Positions 1 through 10,369 of a stretch of DNA of 64,000 nucleotides are shown one piece after another. A program made the translations under genes and the position numbers. Origin of the DNA: Chryseobacterium sp. FH2 (GTDB lineage: Bacteria > Bacteroidota > Bacteroidia > Flavobacteriales > Weeksellaceae); contig NZ_LFNE01000004.1 in the NCBI RefSeq assembly GCF_001045455.1, positions 345,059 to 409,058 of the forward strand, in the 5' to 3' direction. The notes under the pieces were generated by a model, which saw only the letters and a program-made list of their open reading frames with translations, did not search any database and had not been told where the DNA came from. The first letter of the stretch is position 1. Each line of letters opens with the position of its first letter.

Positions 1-1085
1 AAAGTCGGGAAAGAATTTAAATCTGTTTCGCTAATCATTTTCCGTTTCAGTGCAATCCCTTCAAAACGAAAATACACCGCTTTATGCTTCATCAAGCGGA
101 GATACAAATCCTGATCAAACTGCACTTCCCTGTGAAAGCCATATTCTTTTCCGTAATGGGCACATAATTTTTCAACCTGAATTTTATACTCGTTACCCAT
201 GAAAAAACGGGATGCTTTTACGCGTTTACCATCAATTCGCATATAGTTCAGGCAATTATTTTCAATATCTTCATCTGTTAAGCTTTCATCATTAAAAGGA
301 TTCAGAGAAATACTCCAGGTTCCTGTCGAAAGTAATAAAAATGGTTCTTTTTTGCTTAAAATATAAGGAAGCAATGCAGAAGAGCTATCATGAATTCCCA
401 CCCCGATTTTAATTTTTTTGTTTCTGTAAGATGTATTGATGCTTGCTGAAGTTGGTACAATTGGCGGTAATAAAGAATCTATTTCCTCTTCGTAAACCCA
501 CTCATGATAATCGTTTTTATCATAGTTCCACAAATTGGTGTGACAACCTATTGAGGTAAATTCCGAGACACAAATTCCTGTAAATAAATATGATAAATAC
601 TGAGGCAAATGAAGACTGTAACGAATTTTTTTGAATGTTTCCGGATGTTTATATTTTAACCAAAATAACTGCATTCCGGAATTCAGCATCCCGGACTGTG
701 GAGAAGCTGTTTCACGGGCAATTTTCAGTTTGTTTCCGTGTTTTTCGTAGAACAGATCAAGGATTTCCTGATCCATCGGTTTTGTATAATTATATAAAGG
801 CGTAAGAACGTTTCCTTTTTGATCCAAATGCACAAAACTCGCTCCGTAAGTCGAGAAATTGATAGCTTTCACTTCAAAATTTTCATCGTCCAAAATGGTA
901 TTAAAGTTATCTTTAATCCAGTTTTGCAATGCTGCAAGATCTTCTGTTGGATAACCATCTTCATCTGTTGTGAGTGGCAATTCTGTATACTCACGAACAA
1001 CTTCTTTATAATTTTTATCAAATAAAAAGAATTTTTTATTGGTCTTTCCAATATCAAATACGATGGTTACCTTTTTTTTAGACAT
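1..1085 (-). CDS. rhaB: FGGY-family carbohydrate kinase, probable L-rhamnulokinase (C-terminus cut by window edge)
   Basis: Probable cytoplasmic kinase that phosphorylates L-rhamnulose to rhamnulose-1-phosphate, the second step of rhamnose breakdown. The frame is open from an ATG at 1085 to the window edge, giving 361 residues; FGGY kinases are usually 450-500 long, so about a quarter is missing. Visible signs are the N-terminal ATP-binding motif DIGKTNKKFFLFD, the internal STYGASFVH segment, GIHDSSSALLPY, and LLSTGTWSISLNP, which matches the FGGY phosphate-binding loop. It is the last visible gene after rhaI and the aldolase/dehydrogenase in the same direction. The rhamnulokinase call rests on this context; family membership alone would also allow fuculokinase or xylulokinase. 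Confidence 0.8.
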   Translation of the reverse strand, partial: MSKKKVTIVFDIGKTNKKFFLFDKNYKEVVREYTELPLTTDEDGYPTEDLAALQNWIKDNFNTILDDENFEVKAINFSTYGASFVHLDQKGNVLTPLYNYTKPMDQEILDLFYEKHGNKLKIARETASPQSGMLNSGMQLFWLKYKHPETFKKIRYSLHLPQYLSYLFTGICVSEFTSIGCHTNLWNYDKNDYHEWVYEEEIDSLLPPIVPTSASINTSYRNKKIKIGVGIHDSSSALLPYILSKKEPFLLLSTGTWSISLNPFNDESLTDEDIENNCLNYMRIDGKRVKASRFFMGNEYKIQVEKLCAHYGKEYGFHREVQFDQDLYLRLMKHKAVYFRFEGIALKRKMISETDLNSFPT

Positions 1086-1136
1086 TCTGGCTATGAATTA
1101 AATTTTTTATTTTTGAACGGTAATTAGTTTTAAAAA

Positions 1137-1240
1137 CCATTAAGGAGTGTTCAGATATTAAGATTATGAAGAAAAAATCCACTAATTTCCTAAGCATCAT
1201 GCTTAAAACCCTAATAATCTAAACACTTTCAACCTTAATG
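1137..1240. repeat. Long imperfect inverted repeat, CCATTAAGG family, copy A
   Basis: The left arm begins CCATTAAGG and the right arm ends CCTTAATG. Further in, AGTGTT and AGAT of the left arm pair with ATCT and AACACTTT on the right. It lies between rhaI and the kinase gene, which are transcribed in the same direction. Three related elements occur at 28523, 30393 and 46655. It may act as an attenuator, terminator or RNA stability element; that is inference. Confidence 0.6.
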
Positions 1241-1316
1241 ATAAAAAAATAAGGATACATATAATTAAAAACTTCCAATTGCACCTGAAAGTTTAAATTA
1301 TTAATTTTAAACAGGT

Positions 1317-2597
1317 TTATAATCCCGTTGCTTTTACATGTAAGCCTCTTTCGGTAATCAAATTTTCTCTTACTTTAAGGTTTCTGTAAACTGCTATCGG
1401 GTCAAGCGCTGCACCCGTCTGTAATCTTGCAGCTTTTAGTAATGGTCGAACATCCGTTCTGTACGCATTTTGCAAAATCTCCTGCGCACGAACTACATCA
1501 TTCTCCAATTGTGCTGTTTTCAATACTTTCTGATCTACCAAAAGTGCCTGTGCATAAGCAATTAAAATAGCTTCCAAAGACTGAATCAAATCTTCCAGCG
1601 GATCTTTAATATTGTGACTCGCATCAATCATCCAAGCCGGATAAGGATTCTGAGGATTATTTTCAATTCCGTACACTAATTCATTGAAAATCAAGAACAA
1701 TGCATAGGGTTTGATAGAACCAACTGTCAAGTCATCATCTCCATATTTACTATCGTTAAAATGAAAACCTCCTAATTTTCCTTTATACATCAAAGTTGCC
1801 ACGATTTGTTCGATGTTTGAATTAGGCAAATGATGCCCTAAATCTACCAAAGTATAAGCTCTTTCTCCACAAGCATTCGCCAACATAAATGACGTTCCCC
1901 AATCCTGAATCGTCGTTGAATAAAAATTGGGTTCGTAAGGTTTATATTCGATAAATAATTTCCAGTCTTCTGGCATTCCTGCATAGATTTCTTTTAAACT
2001 TTGCTCAGTTTTTGCCAAAGCCGTCTGGAAATTCAATTGTCCCGGAAAACTTGCCCCGTCTGCCAGCCAAACGGTCAAACTTTTTGAGCCCAATTCTTTT
2101 CCGATTCTGATCACTTCTTTGTTGTGTTCTACCGCATAAGCGCGAGAATCTTCATTCACCGCATTTAGAGAACCAAATTTATATGAATGTTTTGTTTCCG
2201 GCTGGTCTTGGAAGGTGTTGGAATTCATGGCATCAAAAACAAGTCCGTGAGAAGTTGCCTTTTCTTTAATTGCCTTCACATCACCCGGAATATCCCAAGG
2301 AATATGCAAAGAAACTGCTCCTGCAGAATGCGTTAAAGCATGAATTAACCCAACATCATCTAATTTTTGTTCTAAAGTTGCAGGTTCACCACCATAAGAA
2401 AACCTTCCAAAACGGGTTCCTCCTGCTCCTAAAGCCCAGCTTGGAATCGCTACCTGAAAATCGGCAATTTTATTAACAATTTCAGTAACGTTTGCCCCTG
2501 ATTTTGTTAATTTATTTTGTAGAAAATCAAAATCTGCCTGAAAGTTTTCAGCTTCATTTTTATTGTATTGTTCAATGATATCTTTTCCTATAATCAT
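1317..2597 (-). CDS. rhaI: L-rhamnose isomerase (RhaI type)
   Basis: Cytoplasmic isomerase converting L-rhamnose to L-rhamnulose. The 426-residue protein matches the RhaI class (Pseudomonas stutzeri-like, TIM-barrel xylose-isomerase fold), not the shorter-known E. coli RhaA class. Typical segments are IPSWALGAGGTRFGRF near residue 52, SLTVWLADGASFPGQ near 174, FIEYKPYEPNFYSTT near 215, DLGHHLPNSNIEQ near 252 and GGFHFNDSKYGDDDLTVG near 276; these carry the Glu, Asp and His residues that hold the two metal ions. It sits 85 bp downstream of the aldolase/dehydrogenase gene and upstream of the kinase, the standard rhamnose order in flavobacteria. Confidence 0.95.
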   Translation of the reverse strand: MIIGKDIIEQYNKNEAENFQADFDFLQNKLTKSGANVTEIVNKIADFQVAIPSWALGAGGTRFGRFSYGGEPATLEQKLDDVGLIHALTHSAGAVSLHIPWDIPGDVKAIKEKATSHGLVFDAMNSNTFQDQPETKHSYKFGSLNAVNEDSRAYAVEHNKEVIRIGKELGSKSLTVWLADGASFPGQLNFQTALAKTEQSLKEIYAGMPEDWKLFIEYKPYEPNFYSTTIQDWGTSFMLANACGERAYTLVDLGHHLPNSNIEQIVATLMYKGKLGGFHFNDSKYGDDDLTVGSIKPYALFLIFNELVYGIENNPQNPYPAWMIDASHNIKDPLEDLIQSLEAILIAYAQALLVDQKVLKTAQLENDVVRAQEILQNAYRTDVRPLLKAARLQTGAALDPIAVYRNLKVRENLITERGLHVKATGL

Positions 2598-2682
2598 GAT
2601 TTGATTTTTAAAATTTTTAAATTAAAGACCTGCACAAGGCCTTCAATTTAATAAATTATACCCTTTTTTTTAGTCTTAAAAT

Positions 2683-4785
2683 TTATCTCGGAAAGGCATT
2701 TGCCATACCCCCATCTACATTGATGATATTTCCTGTACTTTTATCTAAAATTGCGATACAGGCAAAAACTCCGTTGGCAATATCTTCCGGAAGAATAATT
2801 TCATTTAATAAATTTCTCTTCGCATAAAACGCAGGCAATTCTTCAACAGAAATTCCGTTGGCCTTTGCGCGGCCTTCTGCCCAAGAACCTTCCCAGATTT
2901 TACTTCCCACAATAACTCCGTCAGGATTTACCACATTAACACGGATTTTATCTTCTGCCAATTCCGCCGCCAACAATCGAGTCATGTGTTGTTGTGCAGC
3001 TTTTGCAGTTCCGTATGCGATATTGTTTGGGCCGGCAACTAAACCGTTTTTACTTGCAATATTTACCATATCTCCGCCTAAGCCTTGTTTTTTCATAATT
3101 TCAACACCCCTTTTTGCCATCAAAAACTGACCTTTTACCAAAACATTTTCCAGCAAATCCCAATCTTTTGTTGTGGTGTCTTCCAAAGATTTAGAAATCG
3201 CCAAACCTGCAGAATGAACTAAAATATCTACTCCTCCGAATGCCAAAACAGTTTCTTTAAAAGCATCGGCAATGGCCTGTTCGCTTGTCACATCACACGG
3301 AACTGCTACCGCTTGATCACTGTTGTATTTTGCTACAACGGAACCCAGCGCTTCCTGATTCAAATCTGTAAAAACAACCACTGCCCCTTCCTGAACCATC
3401 TTGTCTGCAATGGCCTGTCCTATTCCACCTCCGGCTCCGGTTACAATAGCAATTCTTCTAGAAAGCGGTTTTTCTTTAGGCATTCTTTGCAGTTTAGCTT
3501 CTTCAAGCAGCCAATATTCAATATCAAACGCTTCCTGTCTTGGCAAAGATGTATATTCAGAAATGGCTTCTGCTCCACGCATTACATTAATGGCATTTAT
3601 ATAAAATTCACTTGCCACACGAGTCGTTTGCTTATCTTTTGAGAAACTGAACATTCCAACTCCCGGATAAATAATGATCACAGGATTCGGATCACGCATT
3701 GCCGGGCTATTTGGGTGTTTGCAAGTTTCGTAATATTCTTTGTATTCTTCTCTGTATTTTTCGAAAAGAGGATTCAGTTTTTCAAGAACAGCCTTAGAAT
3801 CACTTAAATCTTCATTTTTATCTAAAGTTAAGACTAAAGGTTGAATTTTAGTTCTTAAAAAATGATCAGGACATGACGTTCCAAGCGGTGCTAAACGCTC
3901 TAAATCATTACTATTGATGAATTCCAAAACCGTCTCGCTGTCTGTGAAATGACCAATCATCCTGTTTTCAGAAGAAGCCAGACCACGTAATAAAGGCATT
4001 AATTGAGTGGCTTTACTTTTACGTTCTTCGGCAGGAAGAGATTCCACTTTTTGACCGCCAAAAACCGGCCCGTTTTGTTGGATTTTCTTAGCGATATACT
4101 CAGAAGCCATTTCGATAACCTCTAAACTGTTGATATAACATTCGTAAGAAGTGTCTCCCCAAGTGAACAATCCGTGACTGCCTAAAACGATTCCCCTGAT
4201 TCCGGGATTATCATTTAAACATTTTTCTAATTGTAATCCTAAATCAAAACCAGGACGCTGCCACGGAACCCAGCCCATTGTATTGCCCCAAATTTCTTTT
4301 GTTATTTTTTCACTGTCTTTTGCCGCAGCTACAGCAATTAAAGCATCCGGATGAAGATGATCAATATGTTTGAATGGAAGTAACCCGTGAAGAGGTGTAT
4401 CAATAGAAGGAGCTTTACTGTCCAAATCAAAAATACAGTGATTAAATAAGCCTACCATTCTGTCTTCATCTTCTAAACCTTGATAAACATTTTTAAGATT
4501 TCTCAGTCTTCCTGTATACAGACCAGCAATACCTTTTCTAGTTAACGTTCCGATATCACCACCCGAACCTTTTACCCACATTACCTCAACTTCTTCGTTA
4601 GTCAAAGGGTCTTTTTCGATGGTTTTGCAACTGGTATTACCTCCTCCATAATTGGTAATTCTTAAATCTGCCCCTAATATATTTGAGCGATACAAAAATA
4701 AAGCAACCTGATCATTTCCTAAAGATGCCGCTTTATTTTCATCCCATAAATAGTCTACGTATTTGAATGTTTTTACATTTTCCAT
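2683..4785 (-). CDS. Bifunctional rhamnulose-1-phosphate aldolase / L-lactaldehyde dehydrogenase
   Basis: A 700-residue fusion doing the last two steps of rhamnose catabolism: cleavage of rhamnulose-1-phosphate to dihydroxyacetone phosphate and L-lactaldehyde, then oxidation of lactaldehyde. Residues 1 to about 430 are a class II aldolase/adducin domain, with HPDALIAV and GSHGLFTWG as likely metal and substrate segments. From about residue 445 there is a short-chain dehydrogenase domain with the nucleotide loop TGAGGGIGQAIA, a YGTAK catalytic motif, and a terminal NVDGGMANAFPR. The two-domain order and length match the known RhaE/RhaEW-type bifunctional proteins. It follows SusD in the same direction after 185 bp, which holds a weak copy of the ATCCTGCA repeat at 4844. 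Confidence 0.93.
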   Translation of the reverse strand: MENVKTFKYVDYLWDENKAASLGNDQVALFLYRSNILGADLRITNYGGGNTSCKTIEKDPLTNEEVEVMWVKGSGGDIGTLTRKGIAGLYTGRLRNLKNVYQGLEDEDRMVGLFNHCIFDLDSKAPSIDTPLHGLLPFKHIDHLHPDALIAVAAAKDSEKITKEIWGNTMGWVPWQRPGFDLGLQLEKCLNDNPGIRGIVLGSHGLFTWGDTSYECYINSLEVIEMASEYIAKKIQQNGPVFGGQKVESLPAEERKSKATQLMPLLRGLASSENRMIGHFTDSETVLEFINSNDLERLAPLGTSCPDHFLRTKIQPLVLTLDKNEDLSDSKAVLEKLNPLFEKYREEYKEYYETCKHPNSPAMRDPNPVIIIYPGVGMFSFSKDKQTTRVASEFYINAINVMRGAEAISEYTSLPRQEAFDIEYWLLEEAKLQRMPKEKPLSRRIAIVTGAGGGIGQAIADKMVQEGAVVVFTDLNQEALGSVVAKYNSDQAVAVPCDVTSEQAIADAFKETVLAFGGVDILVHSAGLAISKSLEDTTTKDWDLLENVLVKGQFLMAKRGVEIMKKQGLGGDMVNIASKNGLVAGPNNIAYGTAKAAQQHMTRLLAAELAEDKIRVNVVNPDGVIVGSKIWEGSWAEGRAKANGISVEELPAFYAKRNLLNEIILPEDIANGVFACIAILDKSTGNIINVDGGMANAFPR

Positions 4786-4843
4786 TTGTTATCTTATATT
4801 TCTAAATTTTTTTTCAAAATTATATCGTAATGTTTTTTACAGC

Positions 4844-4861
4844 ATCCCGTACTATACTGGT
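4844..4861 (-). promoter_or_regulatory. Weak copy of the 10-bp direct-repeat element upstream of the aldolase gene
   Basis: ATCCCGTA at 4844 and ATACTGGT at 4854 are spaced ten bases apart and resemble the ATCCTGCA repeats at 10352 and 22230. The element is 59 bp upstream of the ATG, compared with 64 and 71 bp for the better copies. The match is degenerate, so this is tentative. Confidence 0.3.
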
Positions 4862-4970
4862 AAATACTTAATTTAAAAATAATTTAACGCTGATTTTTCT
4901 CATCAATATCTCTTTAAAGATAATTTTGAGTACAGATATAATTAATATTTTGTGATTAAGTATTATTTAA

Positions 4971-7040
4971 TTAATATCCAGGAAGTTGAGTTAAGTTAGG
5001 ATTATCTACCAACGGATGTCCTGCAGATGCCGCTGCAAAAGGAAGCAATTCGGTTTTATTAGGCACAAATCCGTAGAAAAGACCATCTCCTCCCCCTTCT
5101 ATCCAGTTCGGATACGTTCCCCCGTTTTCAAAAGAACCTGTTGGTTTTGTATAAATAATATTTCCAATCTGAAGTGCATTAAACCCACCCGTAAATCCTA
5201 CAGCTTTTCTTGCATTTCCGTTAAAAGTACTTGTATAAGCCTGAAACATATTCGCTGGATACCACTTATCACCTGCTGATACAGTTTGACCGTGTGCCGT
5301 AGCTATATTTGCCAATGCTGTCTGATAAGCAGCATAATCTGCGGAATTTGTAGGAACATTCTGAACAACTGCAATTTCTGCAGGATCTGTTAAATCAATA
5401 TAAGTAACTGCCAAAAACGGATCTCCGTAGATTTGGGCATTCTGATGATATTTATAAAGACGATAAATCGGTGTATTTGCAAATTCGCCGGAACGGTTAG
5501 ACAAATTTTTCATAGCCTGTTTTGTTTCGTTAATTTCGCTTGTCAAACGATTCATTCTAATCAAATCTGTACGAAGGTTAAATTCCCCCGCAAATTCCCA
5601 CTTACGTTCCTGAACAATTGCTTTTTCAAACGCATCCTGACCACTTGGCGGTTGTAAAGTTCCAATTCCCGCACGAGTTCTTACCTGCATCAGAGCGGCA
5701 TTTGCAGCAGCGGTAGGTCCCGAATGTAAATAATTTTGAGTTTCAGCATACATTAATAAAACATCAGAATATCTTAGAATAGGAATATTAACATTACGCG
5801 CATCTGCCGCCTGTGGCTCTACACACCATCCTAATCTGAATTTACCCGGCATGATACAAGAGTATGTAGTACCTACATCTACCCATTTGTCAGTCGCTGC
5901 ACCATTATTTAAGAAATAAATACTATACGAAGTACAAGAGACATCTCTACGGGTATCCCCTTGATTAAAAGATAAATAATAACTAGGCAACATAAACTGT
6001 AATGCTTTACGTGAACCATAAGTACCTCCACGTGAGCCCGGATGTGCATAAACTCCGAAGGCAGAGTTTGTGTTGGCTCCATATTCGGCGATTTGCCAGA
6101 GCATTTCAGTGTTTACAGCTCCAAAGTTCCTTTGGCAGAAATTAAACCATAGATATTCAAAACCGCTTTTACCTCCCTGACCTTGTACTAAACTATTAGT
6201 TCCACTATTGATAATGGAAGCACAAGCGTTATCTGCAATCTGATACAACTGCTGAACCCTGTTGTTATCACTACGGCGCGACATCATAGCAGCACCTCCG
6301 CCATTAAGATTCCAACGAAGAGAATATCCTGCTGCGTACAAGGAAATTCTTGCCAACAATGCATTTACTGCTGTTTTGCTTAACCTTTCTGTTGTGCCCA
6401 CCTGCGCAGCAGATGGCATACTATCTACGGATTCCTGAATATCAGCAATGATACGATCATAGATCTCATCACGAGAAGTACGTTTTGGATATAAAGTATT
6501 GGGATCATTAGGATCCATTTCTTCTAAAGGCTGCCAAACTGCAGGGACATCCCCGTAAACCCGAATTAGATTATAATAACAAAATGCACGAATCGCTTTT
6601 ACTTCACCTAGCAAAGCATCACGTTTCGCACTTGCCGACATTTGGCCTAATCTGCTGATAGCAATATTAGTTCTCTCTATACAAGCGTACATGGCAGCAT
6701 AAATTCCCGTGACTGTATTCGGAGTATATGCATCATATTGATAGTTGCAAATATTATATTTGGAATTGTTGGTTGATCCATCTTCAGCGGAGTGGGTTAC
6801 AGTATCCCCAGCTCCTAACTGGTAATATATTTCCGTTGGAACTAAACCTCTGTAGCAACCCTGGACAAACATATCTGCCGTTTCTAGACTGTTAAATACC
6901 GATTCTGTATCAGATGAATTATATGCAGGTTGATCTAAAAAGTCATTGCTACATGAGTTGATACTTATTACAGCAATAAAAAGGGATGGAAGTATGACTA
7001 ATTTTTTTAAAAATCCGGGTGTATTATATATTTTTTTCAT
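4971..7040 (-). CDS. SusD/RagB-family glycan-binding lipoprotein (rhamnogalacturonan locus)
   Basis: Surface glycan-binding lipoprotein that caps the SusC channel encoded just upstream. The 689-residue protein has a lipoprotein signal ending in the lipobox SINSC, with Cys30 the likely acylation site followed by SNDFLD. Further family signs are the N-terminal FVQGCYRGLVP helix region, the TPR-like AIRAFCYYNLIRVYGDVPAVW segment near 150 and the C-terminal RYSDVLLMYAETQNYL and VQERKWEFAGEFNLRTDLIR regions typical of SusD. The gene starts 11 bp after the susC stop, so the pair is surely co-transcribed. The ligand is inferred from neighbours to be rhamnogalacturonan-I fragments; specificity cannot be read from the sequence. 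Confidence 0.95.
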   Translation of the reverse strand: MKKIYNTPGFLKKLVILPSLFIAVISINSCSNDFLDQPAYNSSDTESVFNSLETADMFVQGCYRGLVPTEIYYQLGAGDTVTHSAEDGSTNNSKYNICNYQYDAYTPNTVTGIYAAMYACIERTNIAISRLGQMSASAKRDALLGEVKAIRAFCYYNLIRVYGDVPAVWQPLEEMDPNDPNTLYPKRTSRDEIYDRIIADIQESVDSMPSAAQVGTTERLSKTAVNALLARISLYAAGYSLRWNLNGGGAAMMSRRSDNNRVQQLYQIADNACASIINSGTNSLVQGQGGKSGFEYLWFNFCQRNFGAVNTEMLWQIAEYGANTNSAFGVYAHPGSRGGTYGSRKALQFMLPSYYLSFNQGDTRRDVSCTSYSIYFLNNGAATDKWVDVGTTYSCIMPGKFRLGWCVEPQAADARNVNIPILRYSDVLLMYAETQNYLHSGPTAAANAALMQVRTRAGIGTLQPPSGQDAFEKAIVQERKWEFAGEFNLRTDLIRMNRLTSEINETKQAMKNLSNRSGEFANTPIYRLYKYHQNAQIYGDPFLAVTYIDLTDPAEIAVVQNVPTNSADYAAYQTALANIATAHGQTVSAGDKWYPANMFQAYTSTFNGNARKAVGFTGGFNALQIGNIIYTKPTGSFENGGTYPNWIEGGGDGLFYGFVPNKTELLPFAAASAGHPLVDNPNLTQLPGY

Positions 7041-7051
7041 TACTATAAATA

Positions 7052-10000
7052 TTAAAAAGTTAAATTGATACCAAGAACATAGCTTCTTGAACGCGGATAT
7101 GTAGAACTGTCATATCCAGGTGTAACAGTTACACCACTACCAGCAGAAACCTCTGGGTCATAACCAGAATATCCCGTAATCGTAGCAAGATTATTAACCG
7201 TAAAATATATGCGGGCATTGCTTAGCATCACTTTACTTAAAAATTCTTTAGGAAAAGAATACCCTAATGTCACCTGAGCGATTCTCAGATACGAGCCGTC
7301 TTCCACATAATATGATGAAGGATAAGTGATATAACCCGTATTGGTATTGCTTAGACTCCAAAGGCTTGAACCTTCATCTGGATTCAATTCTTTTAATCTA
7401 ATCAAATTCGTTGTTGCCTGTCCTGTATTCGGATCAATTAAATGGTAATAATTATTTCCAAATTCTGAAGGAACGTTTTGGTATAATGCATAAGGACTCA
7501 AACTGTGCTTCGTTGCATTGTAAATATCATTTCCAACGCTGAATTTCATAAATACAGTCAAATCAAAACCTTTATAAGAAAAATTGTTGCTGATTCCTCC
7601 AATAAAGTCTGGTGTACCGTTTCCGATTTTCTGCATTTTTCTGGTAAATTGATCTCCTGCTTCATTATCTGCAGCAAATTTGATATCTCCAGGTTTAGGA
7701 GTTCCTGTTGCTGGTTTTACAACTCCCGGTTTTAAGCTTAATGACCCGTCCGGATTTTGTGTAAAATCATCAGTTGTATAAATTCCCTGATAAACATACC
7801 CGTACATATCTCCCAACTCCTGTCCTACTGTTGCATAGTAGGTTACCATACCCGTTCTGTTGCCCCCTACACTAAAAGTTTTTGAAGTTTGTCCGTTTTC
7901 AAGAGATTTAACATATGATTTATTGAAAGATATATTGAAATCTGTTGTCCATCTGAATTTTTCAGACTTTACATTCACTGTATTCAATGTAAATTCCATT
8001 CCTCTGTTTCTCATGGCTCCAATATTCTGATATTGTCTTGCATATCCCGTAGAAACTGGTAGCAAAGACTGGAACAGCATGCCATTTACATTATTGTTGT
8101 ACCATTCTGAGGTTAATTTTACTCTATTATTAAATAAAGCTATATCTATTCCGAGGTTCGTTGTTCTCAGTTCTTCCCATTTCAAATCAGGATTACCTAA
8201 ATCTGAACTTGTAACATAAGCAGGGTTTCCCTGAGTATTATTGATTGGATAATCCGTAAGCAATACATTGGTTCTAAACAGATTGTTCGGAATACCATTA
8301 TTACCAACGACACCATATTCTACTCTTAGTTTTAGATCATTCACAATATTATTGATTTTATGATCTTTCCAGAAATTTTCCTGAGATGTACGCCATGCAA
8401 GTGCTACTGAAGGAAAATATCCCCATTTGAAGTTTTTAAATTTAGAAGAACCATCATTACGCAATGTCCCGGTTATTAAATAACGGTTGTCATAACTATA
8501 ATTTACCCGCATAAAATATGAAATTAAGCTCACACTGGCTCTGTCCGTATCCTTGTCGGCAACTGTTGCATTGGTAATATCATCCAGACCGAAATTAGGG
8601 TAAGGGAATTTTGTCAGTTTCATACTGTTTCCTTCAGACTCTTCATACCAGATTTCATTTCCGACTAAAGCACTTACTTTATGTTTTTCTCCGAAGGTTT
8701 TATTATAGTTTAAAGTATTGGTAATTTGATAACGATAGGTTTCTGCATTTGCAATACTTCCGTTAATCCCCGTATTGACGGGATCTGTAAGATATGCACG
8801 TGAATTCTGATCTGAAAATGAGGTTGATTTACTATTAATCCAGCTATATTGTCCGGCTGTTCTCCATGTAAAACTGTTCAAGAAATCAAATTCAATCCCC
8901 GCATTTGCCACAAATGTTCTTGTACGCTTATTTATGGTAGAAGCACTAGTTTCTATAAATGGGTTTTCCGTATCAAAACTTGAATCCAGTGCTGATAAAT
9001 CCGTAAAAGTCTGTGTATTGAATAACTGATCTTCAGAAAATAGTGTTCCTCCATTGATTGGCTGAAGAAGAATTTTCTTCATTCCCGAGTATGCTCCACC
9101 TCCGTTTGTAGAAGTAGAATTAAACATCGTATTGAAATCTACTCTGATACCTTTATATAATTCTGAATTGATATTCGCACGTAATGAGTTTCTTGTCTCA
9201 CTATAATTTTGTAAAAGACCATCCTGCTTATTATAATTATAACTGATAAAAGCCTGTGTTTTATCGTTTCCCACAGAAAAATTAATATTCTGATTTTGGG
9301 TTAACCCACTTCCTCCTAACATTTTTTTCTGCCAGTCTAATGCGTAAGCTGAGCCGTAGCGATCAGCAATTCTTTGATATGCACCCGTATAGAATCCTGG
9401 TGAATCTGTTCCTAAGCTATTATCAAAAACATTGCTCCACTGCGTTGTTTTCCCCTGAAGCTGCGCCATTTCGTACTGATATTTCACGTATTGCTCGGAA
9501 TTGGAAACCATATCCAATTTCTTTGAAAGCATATCAAACGACATGAAGGAATTATAATTAATGGTAGTTCTTCCTTTTTTACCGCTTTTAGTTTTAATAA
9601 CAATAATACCATTGGCACCACGGGCACCATAAATTGCAATTGCAGAAGCTCCTTTCAAGACATCAATACTTTCAATATCGTTTGGATTAATAACATTTAA
9701 AGCATTATCCATCTGGAAACCATCTACAATATAGAGAGGATCAGAACTTTGGGTAATGGAAGAACCTCCTCTGATGGTAACGTTTGCACTCGCCCCCGGA
9801 GCACCACCCGCTGTCACAATGTTCAGACCTGCAGCTCTTCCCTGTAATGCCTGTAAAGCATTCATTGCCGGTGTAGCCGCCAAATCTTTTGCTGAAACTG
9901 AAGATACCGAACCTGTAAGATCTGATTTTTTTACCTTTCCATAGCCTATGATGACTACTTCATCGATTTGTTTCTCACTTTTTTTATAGGTAAAATTAAT

Positions 10001-10288
10001 CACCTTTCTTCCCGATACAGCTTCTTCTATATTGGGATAACCGTCAAAAGAATACACTAAGGATAGTTTTCCGGCAGGTTGCAGCTCGATAGAATATGCT
10101 CCTTTTGAGTCAGACAGAACCGTATTATTAGTTCCTTTCTGTTGTATCGTTACATTGCTAATTGGTGAACCAACCTCATCATAAACCACACCCTTTATTA
10201 CTTCCTGCCCCCAAACAAAACTTGTTGAAAGAAGGAACATCGGTAATAAGAATGGCTTATAATCTCTGAGAGTAATTTTTAAAGACAT
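7052..10288 (-). CDS. SusC/RagA-family TonB-dependent outer-membrane transporter (rhamnogalacturonan locus)
   Basis: TonB-dependent channel importing oligosaccharides delivered by the partner SusD. The 1078-residue protein has a signal peptide ending near VWGQ, a carboxypeptidase-D regulatory-like domain (about residues 30-100, GVVYDEVGSPISNVTIQQKG), a TonB box-like stretch IDEVVIIGYG, a plug domain with GRAAGLNIV and VTIRGGSSI, and the SusC signature IESIDVLKGASAIAIYGARG. The rest is a 22-strand type beta-barrel ending in an aromatic terminal strand (SYVLGINLTF). It is the first gene of a unit that continues through susD and the rhamnose enzymes, with a direct-repeat element about 64 bp before its ATG. 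Confidence 0.96.
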   Translation of the reverse strand: MSLKITLRDYKPFLLPMFLLSTSFVWGQEVIKGVVYDEVGSPISNVTIQQKGTNNTVLSDSKGAYSIELQPAGKLSLVYSFDGYPNIEEAVSGRKVINFTYKKSEKQIDEVVIIGYGKVKKSDLTGSVSSVSAKDLAATPAMNALQALQGRAAGLNIVTAGGAPGASANVTIRGGSSITQSSDPLYIVDGFQMDNALNVINPNDIESIDVLKGASAIAIYGARGANGIIVIKTKSGKKGRTTINYNSFMSFDMLSKKLDMVSNSEQYVKYQYEMAQLQGKTTQWSNVFDNSLGTDSPGFYTGAYQRIADRYGSAYALDWQKKMLGGSGLTQNQNINFSVGNDKTQAFISYNYNKQDGLLQNYSETRNSLRANINSELYKGIRVDFNTMFNSTSTNGGGAYSGMKKILLQPINGGTLFSEDQLFNTQTFTDLSALDSSFDTENPFIETSASTINKRTRTFVANAGIEFDFLNSFTWRTAGQYSWINSKSTSFSDQNSRAYLTDPVNTGINGSIANAETYRYQITNTLNYNKTFGEKHKVSALVGNEIWYEESEGNSMKLTKFPYPNFGLDDITNATVADKDTDRASVSLISYFMRVNYSYDNRYLITGTLRNDGSSKFKNFKWGYFPSVALAWRTSQENFWKDHKINNIVNDLKLRVEYGVVGNNGIPNNLFRTNVLLTDYPINNTQGNPAYVTSSDLGNPDLKWEELRTTNLGIDIALFNNRVKLTSEWYNNNVNGMLFQSLLPVSTGYARQYQNIGAMRNRGMEFTLNTVNVKSEKFRWTTDFNISFNKSYVKSLENGQTSKTFSVGGNRTGMVTYYATVGQELGDMYGYVYQGIYTTDDFTQNPDGSLSLKPGVVKPATGTPKPGDIKFAADNEAGDQFTRKMQKIGNGTPDFIGGISNNFSYKGFDLTVFMKFSVGNDIYNATKHSLSPYALYQNVPSEFGNNYYHLIDPNTGQATTNLIRLKELNPDEGSSLWSLSNTNTGYITYPSSYYVEDGSYLRIAQVTLGYSFPKEFLSKVMLSNARIYFTVNNLATITGYSGYDPEVSAGSGVTVTPGYDSSTYPRSRSYVLGINLTF

Positions 10289-10351
10289 ACATTAACTTTT
10301 ATTAGCATTAATTATTATGAAGCCAATGTACATTGTTACAAAAACTCTGGC

Positions 10352-10369
10352 ATCCTGCAATATCCTGCA
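10352..10369 (-). promoter_or_regulatory. 10-bp-spaced direct repeat upstream of susC (candidate activator site)
   Basis: On the plus strand ATCCTGCA occurs at 10352 and again, identical, at 10362, exactly ten bases apart; on the transcribed strand this reads TGCAGGAT twice. Same-face direct repeats of this kind are typical of AraC-family activators, but the protein is not identified. The nearest copy edge is 64 bp before the susC ATG. A close relative lies at 22230 upstream of the GH28 gene. Confidence 0.55.
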